Below the pieces are notes generated by a model. The model was not told the DNA's origin. It ran no database searches and saw only the letters and a program-made list of their open reading frames with translations. Positions 18,812 to 28,856 of a stretch of DNA of 64,000 nucleotides are shown here, piece after piece. Both the position numbers and the translations under genes were made by a program. Source of the stretch: Candidatus Brevefilum sp. (GTDB lineage: Bacteria; Chloroflexota; Anaerolineae; Anaerolineales; Anaerolineaceae); assembly GCA_019428905.1 (NCBI GenBank), contig JAHYJN010000010.1:1-64000 (forward strand), read 5' to 3'. How positions within the stretch are numbered: the first letter of the stretch is position 1; every line of letters starts with the position of its first letter.

Positions 18812-19180
18812 TCACCACTTGGGTTCTTCGGTTAACTGGTATGTTGTTGAACAGTGGGGGCATTCAACCACAGGTGCACCAGCGATCATTTTGACGTCCT
18901 TCGAGGTAATTGGCCCACCGCAAGCCTGGCATTTGATGGTATCCATGCCAACCTGACCGGGTAGATCGATATTGAGGTTAACCACCTGGTCACCTGCTTT
19001 TTGGGGTGGGGTTAGTTTTGTCCCAATAAAGATCAGAACAAAACCGATCACAAGCCCAATCAGGCCGATGATGAGCCACCCCGGTGAGCCGTCCGGGCTG
19101 AATGCGCCTAGTATGAACAGAAAGGAAAAAATGATAAATATTCCTGCTGTGATAAAAGCAATAATTTTTCCAGCTCGCAT
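18812..19180 (-). CDS. Small two-TM membrane protein with zinc-ribbon (CxxC...CxxC)
   Basis: KCQACGGPITSKDVKMIAGAPVVECPHCSTTYQL following two hydrophobic helices. Confidence 0.8.
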   Translation of the reverse strand: MRAGKIIAFITAGIFIIFSFLFILGAFSPDGSPGWLIIGLIGLVIGFVLIFIGTKLTPPQKAGDQVVNLNIDLPGQVGMDTIKCQACGGPITSKDVKMIAGAPVVECPHCSTTYQLTEEPKW

Positions 19181-19368
19181 CGGTCCTCCTATTGTTAATC
19201 CAATATTTCGAATCTATTTTAACTTAAGTTACGCGCTTTAACCTGATATTATCAGAGGTATTGAGCAACCCTCAATCAATTTACCCTTCGCACCGCCAGG
19301 AATGGCATATAATATCCCTGTTCTTCTGGTGCTGCCAAGGCAACCATTATTATACAGGAAAATACGCA

Positions 19369-19998
19369 ATGACCAACGAAATCGTGCCCGATATTGTCAT
19401 CAGCCGCTTACCCTGGTATTTGCAAACCTTAAATCAGATGGCTAAGGAAGGTTTGCATACGGTATCATCGACAATGCTGGCTGAGCGGGTTGGTTCAACA
19501 GCAGCCCAAATCCGTAAAGATTTATCCTATTTTGGTGGATTTGGAAAGCAAGGGACGGGCTATTCGATCTACACCTTAATCGATCAACTGCAGCAAATAC
19601 TCAACCTGGACCGAGTTTGGCGGGTTGCTATTGTTGGTGCTGGTGATCTCGGTCGGGCTTTGACCCGCTACAAGGGTTTTGCCAACCGGGGTATTGATAT
19701 CGTCTTGATTTTTGACAACCATCCCAATGTCGTTGGCCAGAAAATCGGATCGATCACCGTGCGACATGTGGAAACAATGGCAGCAGATATTTGGGAGTTG
19801 GGGATTAAGATCGCTATCCTGACGGTACCCGGGGATGCAGCGCAGTCGTTGGCAAATGACCTGGCCAAAGCTGGTGTAAAAGCGATCCTCAATTACACGC
19901 CCCAGACTCTTATGCTGCCTCCGGATGTCCATGTGCAGAATATTGATCCTGTTTTGCAGCTGCAAAGGATGATGTATTATTTAGGAGATGATCAATAG
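19369..19998 (+). CDS. rex: Redox-sensing transcriptional repressor Rex
   Basis: LPWYLQTLNQMAKEGLHTVSSTMLAERVGSTAAQIRKDLSYFGGFGKQGTGY; Rossmann VAIVGAGDLGRAL. Start 19369 preferred over 19261 because TATAAT (19308-19313) lies between. Confidence 0.93.
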   Translation: MTNEIVPDIVISRLPWYLQTLNQMAKEGLHTVSSTMLAERVGSTAAQIRKDLSYFGGFGKQGTGYSIYTLIDQLQQILNLDRVWRVAIVGAGDLGRALTRYKGFANRGIDIVLIFDNHPNVVGQKIGSITVRHVETMAADIWELGIKIAILTVPGDAAQSLANDLAKAGVKAILNYTPQTLMLPPDVHVQNIDPVLQLQRMMYYLGDDQ

Positions 19999-20816
19999 TT
20001 GGGATTGGGTGGGATGCTCAACAAATCTAGCAGTACATCCAGGTTTTTAATGTTTGATAGTTTCGATTTGAACAATAAAAGCTCAGGCTGCCCTTTTTGA
20101 TGCAATTTGATCAATTGATTTTGGATTACGGTTTCAATTTGATCAAGTTGTGTCAGATTTCCATTGATGATCAAACCATGTTGGGTGGCTTGTAACCTTT
20201 TGTGAAACTCGATTTTTCCCCCCTCAGCTAGGCGGTGATTGGCACGTTCAATCAAGCCGGGCAGGATGTTCAAACGCAGTAGATGGATTAAATCGTCCAT
20301 GCCGATGTAGTTGTTCCGCAGCAGCAGGCGCTTGTGATTGTCTTCTAAAATGACCTTCACCTGGGTGCTGACAATCGATCCGCCAAATATGACCTGTTTG
20401 ACATGGCTGTCAAAGCGTTGTATGGCTTGGTACTGCCAAAACTTGACCCGGTTTCCCTGATCCTTAACAAACCCCATCTGAAATAACGTGATATTGTCCG
20501 ACCAATGGACTCTGACCAGGGTTACGATGATGATGCCCCCTATGAGGATCAAAGCATAACAAGCTGTTGGGGATGGAAGAATCGTTAAAAGAATAGCACG
20601 CCCATGAAGTTGAATCGCTGATCGCATCCTGAAAATAAGGTTAGCAGTCAAAGCGATGCCGGATAGGATCATTATCACACCAAAGACCAAAGGTAACCAG
20701 CGCTTGACGATGCGGTTTTGGACCGGGAAGTGGTCCAAGACATGACCCATGTCTGCGATGCGGTCATATTCTAATTGGCGGTCAGGTTGATCTGGCGGGT
20801 TCATTCGGTATCTCAC
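19992..20816 (-). CDS. Hypothetical membrane protein (PH-like domain), coupled to the MreB-like gene
   Basis: Two hydrophobic segments followed by a PH/bPH2-like stretch; starts 4 nt after the MreB-like stop. Confidence 0.6.
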   Translation of the reverse strand: MRYRMNPPDQPDRQLEYDRIADMGHVLDHFPVQNRIVKRWLPLVFGVIMILSGIALTANLIFRMRSAIQLHGRAILLTILPSPTACYALILIGGIIIVTLVRVHWSDNITLFQMGFVKDQGNRVKFWQYQAIQRFDSHVKQVIFGGSIVSTQVKVILEDNHKRLLLRNNYIGMDDLIHLLRLNILPGLIERANHRLAEGGKIEFHKRLQATQHGLIINGNLTQLDQIETVIQNQLIKLHQKGQPELLLFKSKLSNIKNLDVLLDLLSIPPNPNY

Positions 20817-20820
20817 AATG

Positions 20821-21831
20821 TCAAATTCTGGGAGGTAAATTCCTGCTGAGAACTTCGATCATTGAAAAGGCTTTAGCTGCGCCTTCTACCATACAAGTTG
20901 TGGGATTATCGACCAGGTAGGCAGGAATGCCTAAGGCTGCTGTAAGATATCGATCAACCCCACGCAGCAGCGACGTCCCACCGCATAAAGCCACACCCCG
21001 ATCAATGATATCCGAGATTAGTTCAGGCGGTGTTTTTTCTAAAACGTGGCGGATTGTGCCTGCGATGTTTTCAAGGGGTGACTGCAGGGCTTCAACAATG
21101 TCATCGGTGGTAAGTGTGGCAGGTTTAGGCAATCCTGAGATTTGGTCCTGTCCCTGAATTTGCATCGTTTGCTGATTATCTTGGGAGATGGCAGCACCGA
21201 TGCGGATTTTGAGCTGCTCAGCCGTGGGTTGGCCAATGATCAGGCCAAATTTCCTGCGAATGTAACTGATGATGGCTTCATCAAGCTCAAGTCCTGCAAC
21301 CCGGGACGTTTCTGCGGAGACAATCCCATGCATGGAAAGCACGGCTGCCTGTGAGGTTCCTGCCCCCAAGCAGATGATCATGTTCCCGGTTGGCGTGCCA
21401 AACGGAAGATCGATGCCAATCGCCCCGGCCAGGGGCTGCTGGATTAAGTTGACATCCCGGCTGCCAGCGCCCAATCCGGCTTCATAAACCGCTCGGCGTT
21501 CCACGCTGGTCACGCCGAACGGGACGGTGATCATCAGTTTGGGGCGAAACAGGAGCATCTTTCCTGTGACCTGGCGAACAAGTTCGCGTAACAGATTTTC
21601 GGCGATCTCGTACTCAGCGATTACCCCAAACCGTAAGGGACGGGTTACCTCAATATTTTCAGGGACTCTTCCCTTCATGTCCAACGCTGATTTGCCAATT
21701 TCGACAATTTTAAGCTCTTCAAGGAGAATGGCAACAATTGTCGGCTCCTGAAGAAGAATGTCTTTCCCCTCAGCAATCCTTGTATTGAATGTACCTAAGT
21801 CTATGCCCAATTCATGAGAAAGTCCTGCCAT
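20821..21831 (-). CDS. MreB/Mbl-family actin-like protein
   Basis: LGIDLGTFNTRIAEGKDILLQEPTIVAI, TVPFGVTSVERRAVYEA, ALCGGTSLLRGVDRYL. Confidence 0.9.
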   Translation of the reverse strand: MAGLSHELGIDLGTFNTRIAEGKDILLQEPTIVAILLEELKIVEIGKSALDMKGRVPENIEVTRPLRFGVIAEYEIAENLLRELVRQVTGKMLLFRPKLMITVPFGVTSVERRAVYEAGLGAGSRDVNLIQQPLAGAIGIDLPFGTPTGNMIICLGAGTSQAAVLSMHGIVSAETSRVAGLELDEAIISYIRRKFGLIIGQPTAEQLKIRIGAAISQDNQQTMQIQGQDQISGLPKPATLTTDDIVEALQSPLENIAGTIRHVLEKTPPELISDIIDRGVALCGGTSLLRGVDRYLTAALGIPAYLVDNPTTCMVEGAAKAFSMIEVLSRNLPPRI

Positions 21832-22133
21832 CGCGCCTTCCTTGTCAAAAAGTGATCATCAACGAATGATGTCATAAGGCGTTGGTCTCTGCATGAGAAC
21901 AACGGATTGATCATACCCAATCGGGTTCCGCATGTTAAGTAAGGAACAAAGCTGATCCTTTCGGCTTAATTTTATCACTTCAATCAGACTCAGACTTGTT
22001 TGCGCTGACTAACCTAAAAATATATCCATGCGTGAAGCGGTACCTTTCCGATAACCGACAAATCAATTGTACGCTAATTTGGGTCAAGGTATACTTATGA
22101 TCATCAAAATATGGTTATGACGGAGAAGGTCAA

Positions 22134-23366
22134 ATGCCTGACGACACGTTTTTTGTTTACGAGAAAATCATTGACGCGCCAATTGAATTGATCTATCGTG
22201 CTTTCACCTCGGCTGCTGGTTTTCGGGAGTGGTTGTGTGATGTCAGTTCTTCCAATCCAACCAATGGTGGCTGGGTCTATTTTGCTTGGAATAAAGGCTA
22301 TTTCGCCAGTGGAGAATTCCTCAAATTAGTTCCCAATAAAGCAGTTTCTTTTACCTGGATTGGTAAGGGCGAACCAGGGTGGTCGCAGGTAGACATGGTG
22401 ATCGTGCCAACAGATGGCGAGGCCTACAAGGTTGTGCTTCGTCATTCAGGGATTGGTCAATCAGAGGAATGGGCGAAAGCTCGGGGTCAAATTTCTAAAG
22501 GATGGGAACTTGGTTTGGAAAATTTAAAAACCACGCTTGAAGAAGGACGCAACCTGAGATTAATGAATCGTCCCTTAATCGGCATTTTTCCCTATGAATA
22601 CGATATTTATGCCGACTCTGAAAAAAAGAAACTCGGTTATCCAGTTGATTATGGTGTCCTGGTCTCGAATGTTGTCCCAAATTATGGTGCGGATAAGGCC
22701 GGCATCCACTCGGACGATTTGATCGTGGCGATTAATGGTCATAAAGTTGAGAATATTGCCGGCCTGTTTGGGGTGATCAGCGAATATGCACCTGGCGATC
22801 AAATCACCATTGAGGCGTATCGCGGATCAGAGCACCTGACTTTCATTGTTGATACCACACCACAGATCGTTCAGGCTCTACCCGGTTCACCAGAAGAATT
22901 GGCCAAGGAAATTGAAGCTAACAGCACACGCTTGCTGGAGACCTTGGACAAAGTGCTTTCAGGGGTCAGTGATGCAGAAGCATCGTACTCTCCGGGTGAG
23001 GAAAAGTGGTCAATTAAGGAAACCCTGGTGCATTTTATCCTGCATGAGCGAAATTTGCAGACATGGATCAACGACCTGGTTTACGAACCTGCTTGTTCAT
23101 GTGAAGTCAGCCCTGGCCATTGCTTGTTCAGAATTCGGGCGACTTTGACAACTTATCCAACCTTGAATGATTTGATGGCAGAGCTGCGACGATCTTTCAA
23201 AGAAACGGTTGCCACAGTGGCTTTTTTAGAACCGTCTTTCACCAAGCGCAAAGCCAGTTATTGGCGATTGGGTTATGAATTGCTCGAAAAAATGCTGCCA
23301 TACCAGGAATTTGTTCGGCATATGGAAGAGATGATCAAAACTGCCAGAAAAGTTGTCAACACATGA
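22134..23366 (+). CDS. SRPBCC/AHSA1 - PDZ - DinB multidomain fusion protein
   Basis: N-term YEKIIDAPIELIYRAFTSAAGFREWLCD; middle NYGADKAGIHSDDLIVAINGHKVENIAGL (PDZ); C-term EKWSIKETLVHFILHERN (DinB-like). Confidence 0.8.
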   Translation: MPDDTFFVYEKIIDAPIELIYRAFTSAAGFREWLCDVSSSNPTNGGWVYFAWNKGYFASGEFLKLVPNKAVSFTWIGKGEPGWSQVDMVIVPTDGEAYKVVLRHSGIGQSEEWAKARGQISKGWELGLENLKTTLEEGRNLRLMNRPLIGIFPYEYDIYADSEKKKLGYPVDYGVLVSNVVPNYGADKAGIHSDDLIVAINGHKVENIAGLFGVISEYAPGDQITIEAYRGSEHLTFIVDTTPQIVQALPGSPEELAKEIEANSTRLLETLDKVLSGVSDAEASYSPGEEKWSIKETLVHFILHERNLQTWINDLVYEPACSCEVSPGHCLFRIRATLTTYPTLNDLMAELRRSFKETVATVAFLEPSFTKRKASYWRLGYELLEKMLPYQEFVRHMEEMIKTARKVVNT

Positions 23367-23369
23367 AAA

Positions 23370-23527
23370 GAGGGTGTTGAAAAATTGATACGCGAACGAA
23401 TTTCTAAATCAACAAAAACGAAAGTTGTCAATATAATAATAATTCTTTATATAAAACTGCAGGGGTGAAACATGCTTCGACCCTGCTTTCTAAATAATTT
23501 TTGATTCTTGCTTATATCAACACCCTC
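23370..23527. mobile_element. MITE-like non-coding element with 11-bp perfect terminal inverted repeats
   Basis: GAGGGTGTTGA (23370-23380) / TCAACACCCTC (23517-23527); AAAA on both flanks; internal GCAGGGG...ACCCTGC hairpin. Confidence 0.5.
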
Positions 23528-23794
23528 AAAAAGCATTATTGACTCAATCTGAACCTGGTTTTTCCATATTTCGCAAATTTCAATCCTTCTTATTTGCGCA
23601 TGTTTCTGATCTGTTCTCAAATCGGCGATCGATTTTACGTTTTATGCACATTTATGTCTATGTTTGTCGAATCACTCAGCATGATATTGGATATAATAAA
23701 CCGGTAGGTTGCTCGGTGCAGACCTGATGTTGATATTTAAACGATTTGATAGTTTTTCGTTGTTTATCTTTAAGATGAGAAATGGAACGAGTTG

Positions 23795-25183
23795 ATGAAT
23801 GACATCGATAAAAAATACCAAGAGTCGCTGGATTTCCTCTACAGTTTTATTGATTACAGCTTGAAGCGGAATTTCCGCTACGCTGAGGAAAAATTCAACC
23901 TGGCCCGGATGCGAGAATTCATGCACCTGCTGGGTGATCCCCAAAATGATTACCAGATCATCCATGTTGCTGGAACTAAGGGAAAAGGATCTGTTTCAGC
24001 GATGTGTGCCAGTGTGCTTAGCGCGCAAGGTTATCAGACTGGGTTGTACACCTCTCCCCACATGGTGGATTTCACAGAACGCATTCAAATTAACGGATCT
24101 CATATCACAAAAGTGGAACTGGTTGAGTTTATCGATGAATTAAAACCGCTCACAGAAAAAGTTCCCGAAATCACAACTTTTGAGCTTACCACTGCTCTGG
24201 CCTTTTTGTTTTTTTCGCGGCGCAAAGTAGACTATGCCGTAATGGAGGTTGGCCTGGGGGGGCGCCTGGATGCAACCAACATAGTCAATCCGCTCATTTC
24301 TGTGATTACCTCAATTTCTTACGACCACGTGAAGATCTTGGGTAATACCCTCAGTGAAATTGCTGGTGAAAAAGGCGGGATTATCAAACCCAACATACCA
24401 GTGGTGATTGCCCCGCAGAAAGAGGAAGCACGCTTAAAGCTGGAAGAGATCGCGCAGGCAAATCATGCGCCAACCATCCAGGTTGGGCGGGACTACCTGT
24501 ATGCTGCTGATGCGCACAGCTTGGATGGACAGACCTTTTTGGTGTGGACACCGGATGAACAGCCACTGGTGGATGAATTCATTGAATCTGCTGGCCGTGA
24601 TATTTGGAGCCCGTTGCGCTTGCGCATCCCCCTGATGGGTTTTCACCAGGTAGAAAATGCCGCCACAGCTTATGCAACCCTGAAAACGATTGAGAAATTT
24701 GGCGTTGACCTCACACAAGGGGCTTACCGAAAGGGTTTTGCCAAAGTGCAATGGCCTGGAAGGATGGAAATTCTGCGAAGCCATCCGCCGCTGGTAATTG
24801 ATTCAGCGCATAATCGTTACTCAGCCCTGAAATTGCGCCAGGCAATGGATGATTACTTCCCGGGATTGCCAATCGTGCTGGTCTTTGGTGCATCGGAAGA
24901 CAAGGACATCGAAGGGATGTTCCAGGAACTGCTGCCAAGGGTGTGGCGGGTGATCGCGACTCAATCAAGCCATCCGCGGTCGACTGATGCAAATACCCTG
25001 GTGAACCTTGCACACCAGTTTGGACGCTCTGCACAGGCCATCTTACCGATTGAAGATGCCTTAGCAGCCGCGCTGAATGAAGGTGGACAAGAATCGGTCG
25101 TCCTCGTTACAGGCAGCATCTTTGTTGCTGCTGCCGCACGAGATATTTATGGGAAAATGACTCAAAACACCCCCCAAAGCTGA
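23795..25183 (+). CDS. folC: Folylpolyglutamate synthase/dihydrofolate synthase
   Basis: IIHVAGTKGKGSVSAMCASVL, GLYTSPHMVDFTERIQING, VMEVGLGGRLDATN. Confidence 0.93.
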   Translation: MNDIDKKYQESLDFLYSFIDYSLKRNFRYAEEKFNLARMREFMHLLGDPQNDYQIIHVAGTKGKGSVSAMCASVLSAQGYQTGLYTSPHMVDFTERIQINGSHITKVELVEFIDELKPLTEKVPEITTFELTTALAFLFFSRRKVDYAVMEVGLGGRLDATNIVNPLISVITSISYDHVKILGNTLSEIAGEKGGIIKPNIPVVIAPQKEEARLKLEEIAQANHAPTIQVGRDYLYAADAHSLDGQTFLVWTPDEQPLVDEFIESAGRDIWSPLRLRIPLMGFHQVENAATAYATLKTIEKFGVDLTQGAYRKGFAKVQWPGRMEILRSHPPLVIDSAHNRYSALKLRQAMDDYFPGLPIVLVFGASEDKDIEGMFQELLPRVWRVIATQSSHPRSTDANTLVNLAHQFGRSAQAILPIEDALAAALNEGGQESVVLVTGSIFVAAAARDIYGKMTQNTPQS

Positions 25184-25233
25184 CAACAGGTAGGATTTAA
25201 TCTGGTTCGTGTTTGTGGTTTAATGGAGCGATT

Positions 25234-27696
25234 ATGAATGATGAAGAATGGTATCCCTCTTCAGAGGATGATGAAGATCTAATTGGGAATATCCACCAAC
25301 GGACAGAAGAGCTGTATCGGATCGCAAGCTGGGAAGTTGATCTGAATGGGTCCTTTACCAGTCCGGCTTTTATATTGGAAGATATGGTGGTGTTCCCACA
25401 TATGATTTCACCGGTTTTCTTAAGTGATCAGGCGGCCATCAGGGCAATCGATGCTGCACAAAATCAAAATAAAGCCGCGGTGGCGTTGTTTTGGTCCGAT
25501 GAGGAAGATGAAAACGATCCTCTCAGCAGGTTTTTACCAATTGGCATGGAAATGGCAGTTGGGCGGATGTTATCGTTGCAGGGTGGCGAGCATTCTGCCC
25601 TGGTGCAGGGACGGCGGCGTGTCGAGGTTGTGGCGATTATCGAAACACATCCCTATTTGGTTGTGCAAGTGCGTCCTGTTTTGGATAATTTTCGCATGAC
25701 ACGCCAATTGAATGCTTTGATGCGGACCTCGCGTAACCTATTTGAGCGCTGTGTCGCATTAAATGACAGCTTGCCGGAAGAAGCGCACCTGTTTTCTATT
25801 AATATCAGTGACCCGGGCTGGTTGGCGGATATGATTGCGACATCGCTGCCGCTCACCAATCAAACCCGGCAAACCTTGCTGACCCTGGTCCATCCCGCAG
25901 ACCGGTTAAAACAAGTCAACCAGATCCTGGCGGAAGAATTGGATGTTCTTGAACTGGAAGATGAGATCCATGCACAAGTGCAAACAGAGGTGGATCGATC
26001 GCATCGGGAGTATTACCTGCGCGAACAAATGAAAGCCATCCAAACTGAGTTGGGCGAAGAGGATCTGTGGAGCCAGGAGGTCCGCAGCTTGGCGGAGCGG
26101 ATTGAAAGTATCGATCTACCTGAGGCAGTGAAAACCCAGGCGACTCGTGAACTGCAACGATTGCAGCAGATGCCGCCGATGGCACCGGAAGTGGGCATTA
26201 TTCGCACCTATTTGGATTGGATCCTGGACCTTCCCTGGACGCAGACAACTGAGGACAACCTGGATGTGGTTCATGCCATGACCGTGCTTGAACAAGATCA
26301 CTTTGGTCTGAAGAAAGCCAAAGACCGCATTATTGAGTACATTGCCATCCGCAGCCTGCACCCGAAGCGATTGCACCAACCTATCTTGTGTTTTGTGGGG
26401 CCGCCGGGTACCGGAAAGACTTCGTTAGGCAAATCAATTGCCAGCGCGCTCGGGCGAGAGTTCGTCCGGTTATCGCTGGGTGGTGTACGGGATGAAGCCG
26501 AGATTCGCGGTCATCGCCGCACTTATATCGGCGCGATGCCTGGTCGTATCATCCAGACCATGCGCCGAGCGGGCACGAAAAACCCGCTGTTCATGCTCGA
26601 CGAGATCGACAAATTAGGCGCAGACTTTCGTGGTGACCCTTCATCTGCTTTATTGGAGGTATTGGATCCAGAACAAAATTATGCCTTTTCTGATCACTAC
26701 CTGGAGGTGGATTACGACCTCTCGGGCGTGATCTTTATCACCACAGCCAACACCCTGGGCACCATCCCACCTGCTTTATTAGACCGAATGGAAGTGATCG
26801 AATTCTCTGGATATATCGAGGATGAGAAGATTGAGATTGCCAAACGATTCCTGATCCCAAGACAGCTTGACGAAACGGGTTTGGATGATGAAGGTATTCA
26901 ATTTTCTGATTTATCGCTGATGAAAATCATCCGTGAATACACATTCGAAGCTGGCGTACGCAATTTTGAGCGTGAAATTAGCCGTGTTTTACGCAAGCTT
27001 GCCCGGCTAAAGACTGAAAAGAAGCGTTACCCGAAACGCATCACCCCCCAGGCGATCCGTAACTTCCTGGGGCCACAGCAATTTTTCGAAACCGAAGCTG
27101 AAGGAGAAGATGAAGTGGGTGTCGCGACGGCGTTGGCCTGGACAGAAAATGGCGGTGAGATCATGCCGGTTGAGGTTTTGATCCTTGAGGGAAAAGGCAA
27201 TCTGCAAATCACGGGTCAGATCGGTGATGTGATGCAAGAGTCGGCACAGGCTGCCCTGTCTTACATCAAATCCAGGTCAGATCATCTCAAAATTGAACAC
27301 GACCTGTTCGAAAATGTTGATGTCCACCTGCATGTGCCTGAAGGCGCCATCCCCAAGGATGGTCCCAGTGCCGGGATCACAATCACAGCTGCGATGATCT
27401 CTGCTTTTACCGGACGTCCGAGTTATCATCTGGTGGGTATGACTGGTGAGATCACGTTACGTGGGCGCATCCTGCCTGTGGGTGGCATCCGGGAAAAAGT
27501 ATTAGCCTCGCACCGAGCCGGTTTGAAGAAAGTGATCATCCCGGAGCGAAACTCAAAGGACCTGGAGGACATCCCAAAAGCGGTTCTGAAAGATATCACC
27601 CTGGTGCCAGTCAAACATATGGATGAAGTTCTGCCTGTTGCCTTGCACGATCCTCTCTCAGAGTCACGTGCATCGAAAAAGAGGAATGCCGCATAA
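25234..27696 (+). CDS. lon: ATP-dependent protease La
   Basis: [33 protein letters not shown], full LON-AAA-protease architecture. Confidence 0.96.
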   Translation: MNDEEWYPSSEDDEDLIGNIHQRTEELYRIASWEVDLNGSFTSPAFILEDMVVFPHMISPVFLSDQAAIRAIDAAQNQNKAAVALFWSDEEDENDPLSRFLPIGMEMAVGRMLSLQGGEHSALVQGRRRVEVVAIIETHPYLVVQVRPVLDNFRMTRQLNALMRTSRNLFERCVALNDSLPEEAHLFSINISDPGWLADMIATSLPLTNQTRQTLLTLVHPADRLKQVNQILAEELDVLELEDEIHAQVQTEVDRSHREYYLREQMKAIQTELGEEDLWSQEVRSLAERIESIDLPEAVKTQATRELQRLQQMPPMAPEVGIIRTYLDWILDLPWTQTTEDNLDVVHAMTVLEQDHFGLKKAKDRIIEYIAIRSLHPKRLHQPILCFVGPPGTGKTSLGKSIASALGREFVRLSLGGVRDEAEIRGHRRTYIGAMPGRIIQTMRRAGTKNPLFMLDEIDKLGADFRGDPSSALLEVLDPEQNYAFSDHYLEVDYDLSGVIFITTANTLGTIPPALLDRMEVIEFSGYIEDEKIEIAKRFLIPRQLDETGLDDEGIQFSDLSLMKIIREYTFEAGVRNFEREISRVLRKLARLKTEKKRYPKRITPQAIRNFLGPQQFFETEAEGEDEVGVATALAWTENGGEIMPVEVLILEGKGNLQITGQIGDVMQESAQAALSYIKSRSDHLKIEHDLFENVDVHLHVPEGAIPKDGPSAGITITAAMISAFTGRPSYHLVGMTGEITLRGRILPVGGIREKVLASHRAGLKKVIIPERNSKDLEDIPKAVLKDITLVPVKHMDEVLPVALHDPLSESRASKKRNAA

Positions 27697-27699
27697 AAA

Positions 27700-27729
27700 A
27701 AACAGCACCAACATCGATCGGTGCTGTTT
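27700..27729. terminator. Bidirectional terminator between lon and the convergent gene
   Basis: AAACAGCACC-n10-GGTGCTGTTT flanked by an A-run (T-run on minus). Confidence 0.8.
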
Positions 27730-27756
27730 GACTTTATCAGTGAAATCCCTAAGGGG

Positions 27757-28248
27757 TCAGCTTTCAAATGAATCTGCTGCTGGATTTTCACGGTTGGGAA
27801 TATAAGCATCCTTTTGCAAGGTTTTCACGCCATTACGCACTTGTGTCAGCAGCCGGTCTAAATGCAATTCGAGACCTGTCAACGTTTCAAGGATGTAATG
27901 GTCAGCTTCGTTTTGTGAAGCAGCGGCGTCCCGCTGTGCTTGTTCAACAATCTCGTCCGCACGCTCTTTGGCCGCTTCGATGATCTCGTTGTCCTCAAGC
28001 TGCTTTTCAGCTTTTTCGCGCGCGAGGGCAATGGTGCGGTTGGCTTCTTCTTTGGCTTGGGCCAGGATGCGATCACGTTGTGTGACGATTTGCTGGGCTT
28101 TTTTAATCTCTTCAGGGATAGCCACCCGCATCTGGTCGATCAAGTCCAGCATGCGGTCTTCATCGACAACAACGCTGTGAGTTAACCAAATTGGCCGACT
28201 TTCATTAAACAGCTCCTCTAATCGATCAACAAGATGTAAGATATCCAT
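27757..28248 (-). CDS. Coiled-coil protein, hypothetical (V/F-type ATPase subunit B/E-like)
   Basis: Charged Ala/Glu-rich helix AKEEANRTIALAREKAEKQLEDNEIIEAAKERADEIVEQAQRDA. Confidence 0.65.
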   Translation of the reverse strand: MDILHLVDRLEELFNESRPIWLTHSVVVDEDRMLDLIDQMRVAIPEEIKKAQQIVTQRDRILAQAKEEANRTIALAREKAEKQLEDNEIIEAAKERADEIVEQAQRDAAASQNEADHYILETLTGLELHLDRLLTQVRNGVKTLQKDAYIPNRENPAADSFES

Positions 28249-28330
28249 AATCTCCTCCGCGCTAACGTGACAACAAGAAATGTTGCAAGCGTTATACCAA
28301 TCTTAACATATTTTGTAAATTATTTCGTTA

Positions 28331-28855
28331 TTAATCCCGTAAAGAGGTCAGGGGCACGATATTCTGATCAGTTCCTAAAACTTGAAAGCGTTTTCTCAAC
28401 GCCTCTTGAACATGGTCAGGGACCATACTTGAGACATCTCCGCCCAGGGCAGCGATCTCACGCACCGTTGTGGATGAAAGGAAAGTATGCTCTTCATTGG
28501 TGATCAGGGCAATCACGTCCACACTAGGCTCAAGGCGGTGGTTGGCGAGCGCCATCCGGAATTCGTATTCGAAGTCTGAAAACACCCGCAAACCGCGAAC
28601 AATGGCTTGCGCACCGACTTTTTTTGCAAATTGGACTGTCAATCCTGAGTAAGCCACCACTTCGATATTTTCCTGACCACGAAAAGTCTCTTGTACCAGA
28701 TTCAGGCGTTCTTGCGGTGAGAAAAGGATGTTGTCCTGCTCTCTGGCGTAGACAGCGATGATGACCTTTTCAAAGAGACCGGCAGCCCGTTTAGCAATGT
28801 TGACATGTCCATAATGGACGGGATCAAACGTTCCAGGGAATAAAACAACGGTCAT
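28331..28855 (-). CDS. coaD: Pantetheine-phosphate adenylyltransferase
   Basis: LFPGTFDPVHYGHVNIAKRA, VRGLRVFSDFEYEFRMALANHRL, FLSSTTVREIA. Confidence 0.95.
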   Translation of the reverse strand: MTVVLFPGTFDPVHYGHVNIAKRAAGLFEKVIIAVYAREQDNILFSPQERLNLVQETFRGQENIEVVAYSGLTVQFAKKVGAQAIVRGLRVFSDFEYEFRMALANHRLEPSVDVIALITNEEHTFLSSTTVREIAALGGDVSSMVPDHVQEALRKRFQVLGTDQNIVPLTSLRD

Positions 28856-28856
28856 A

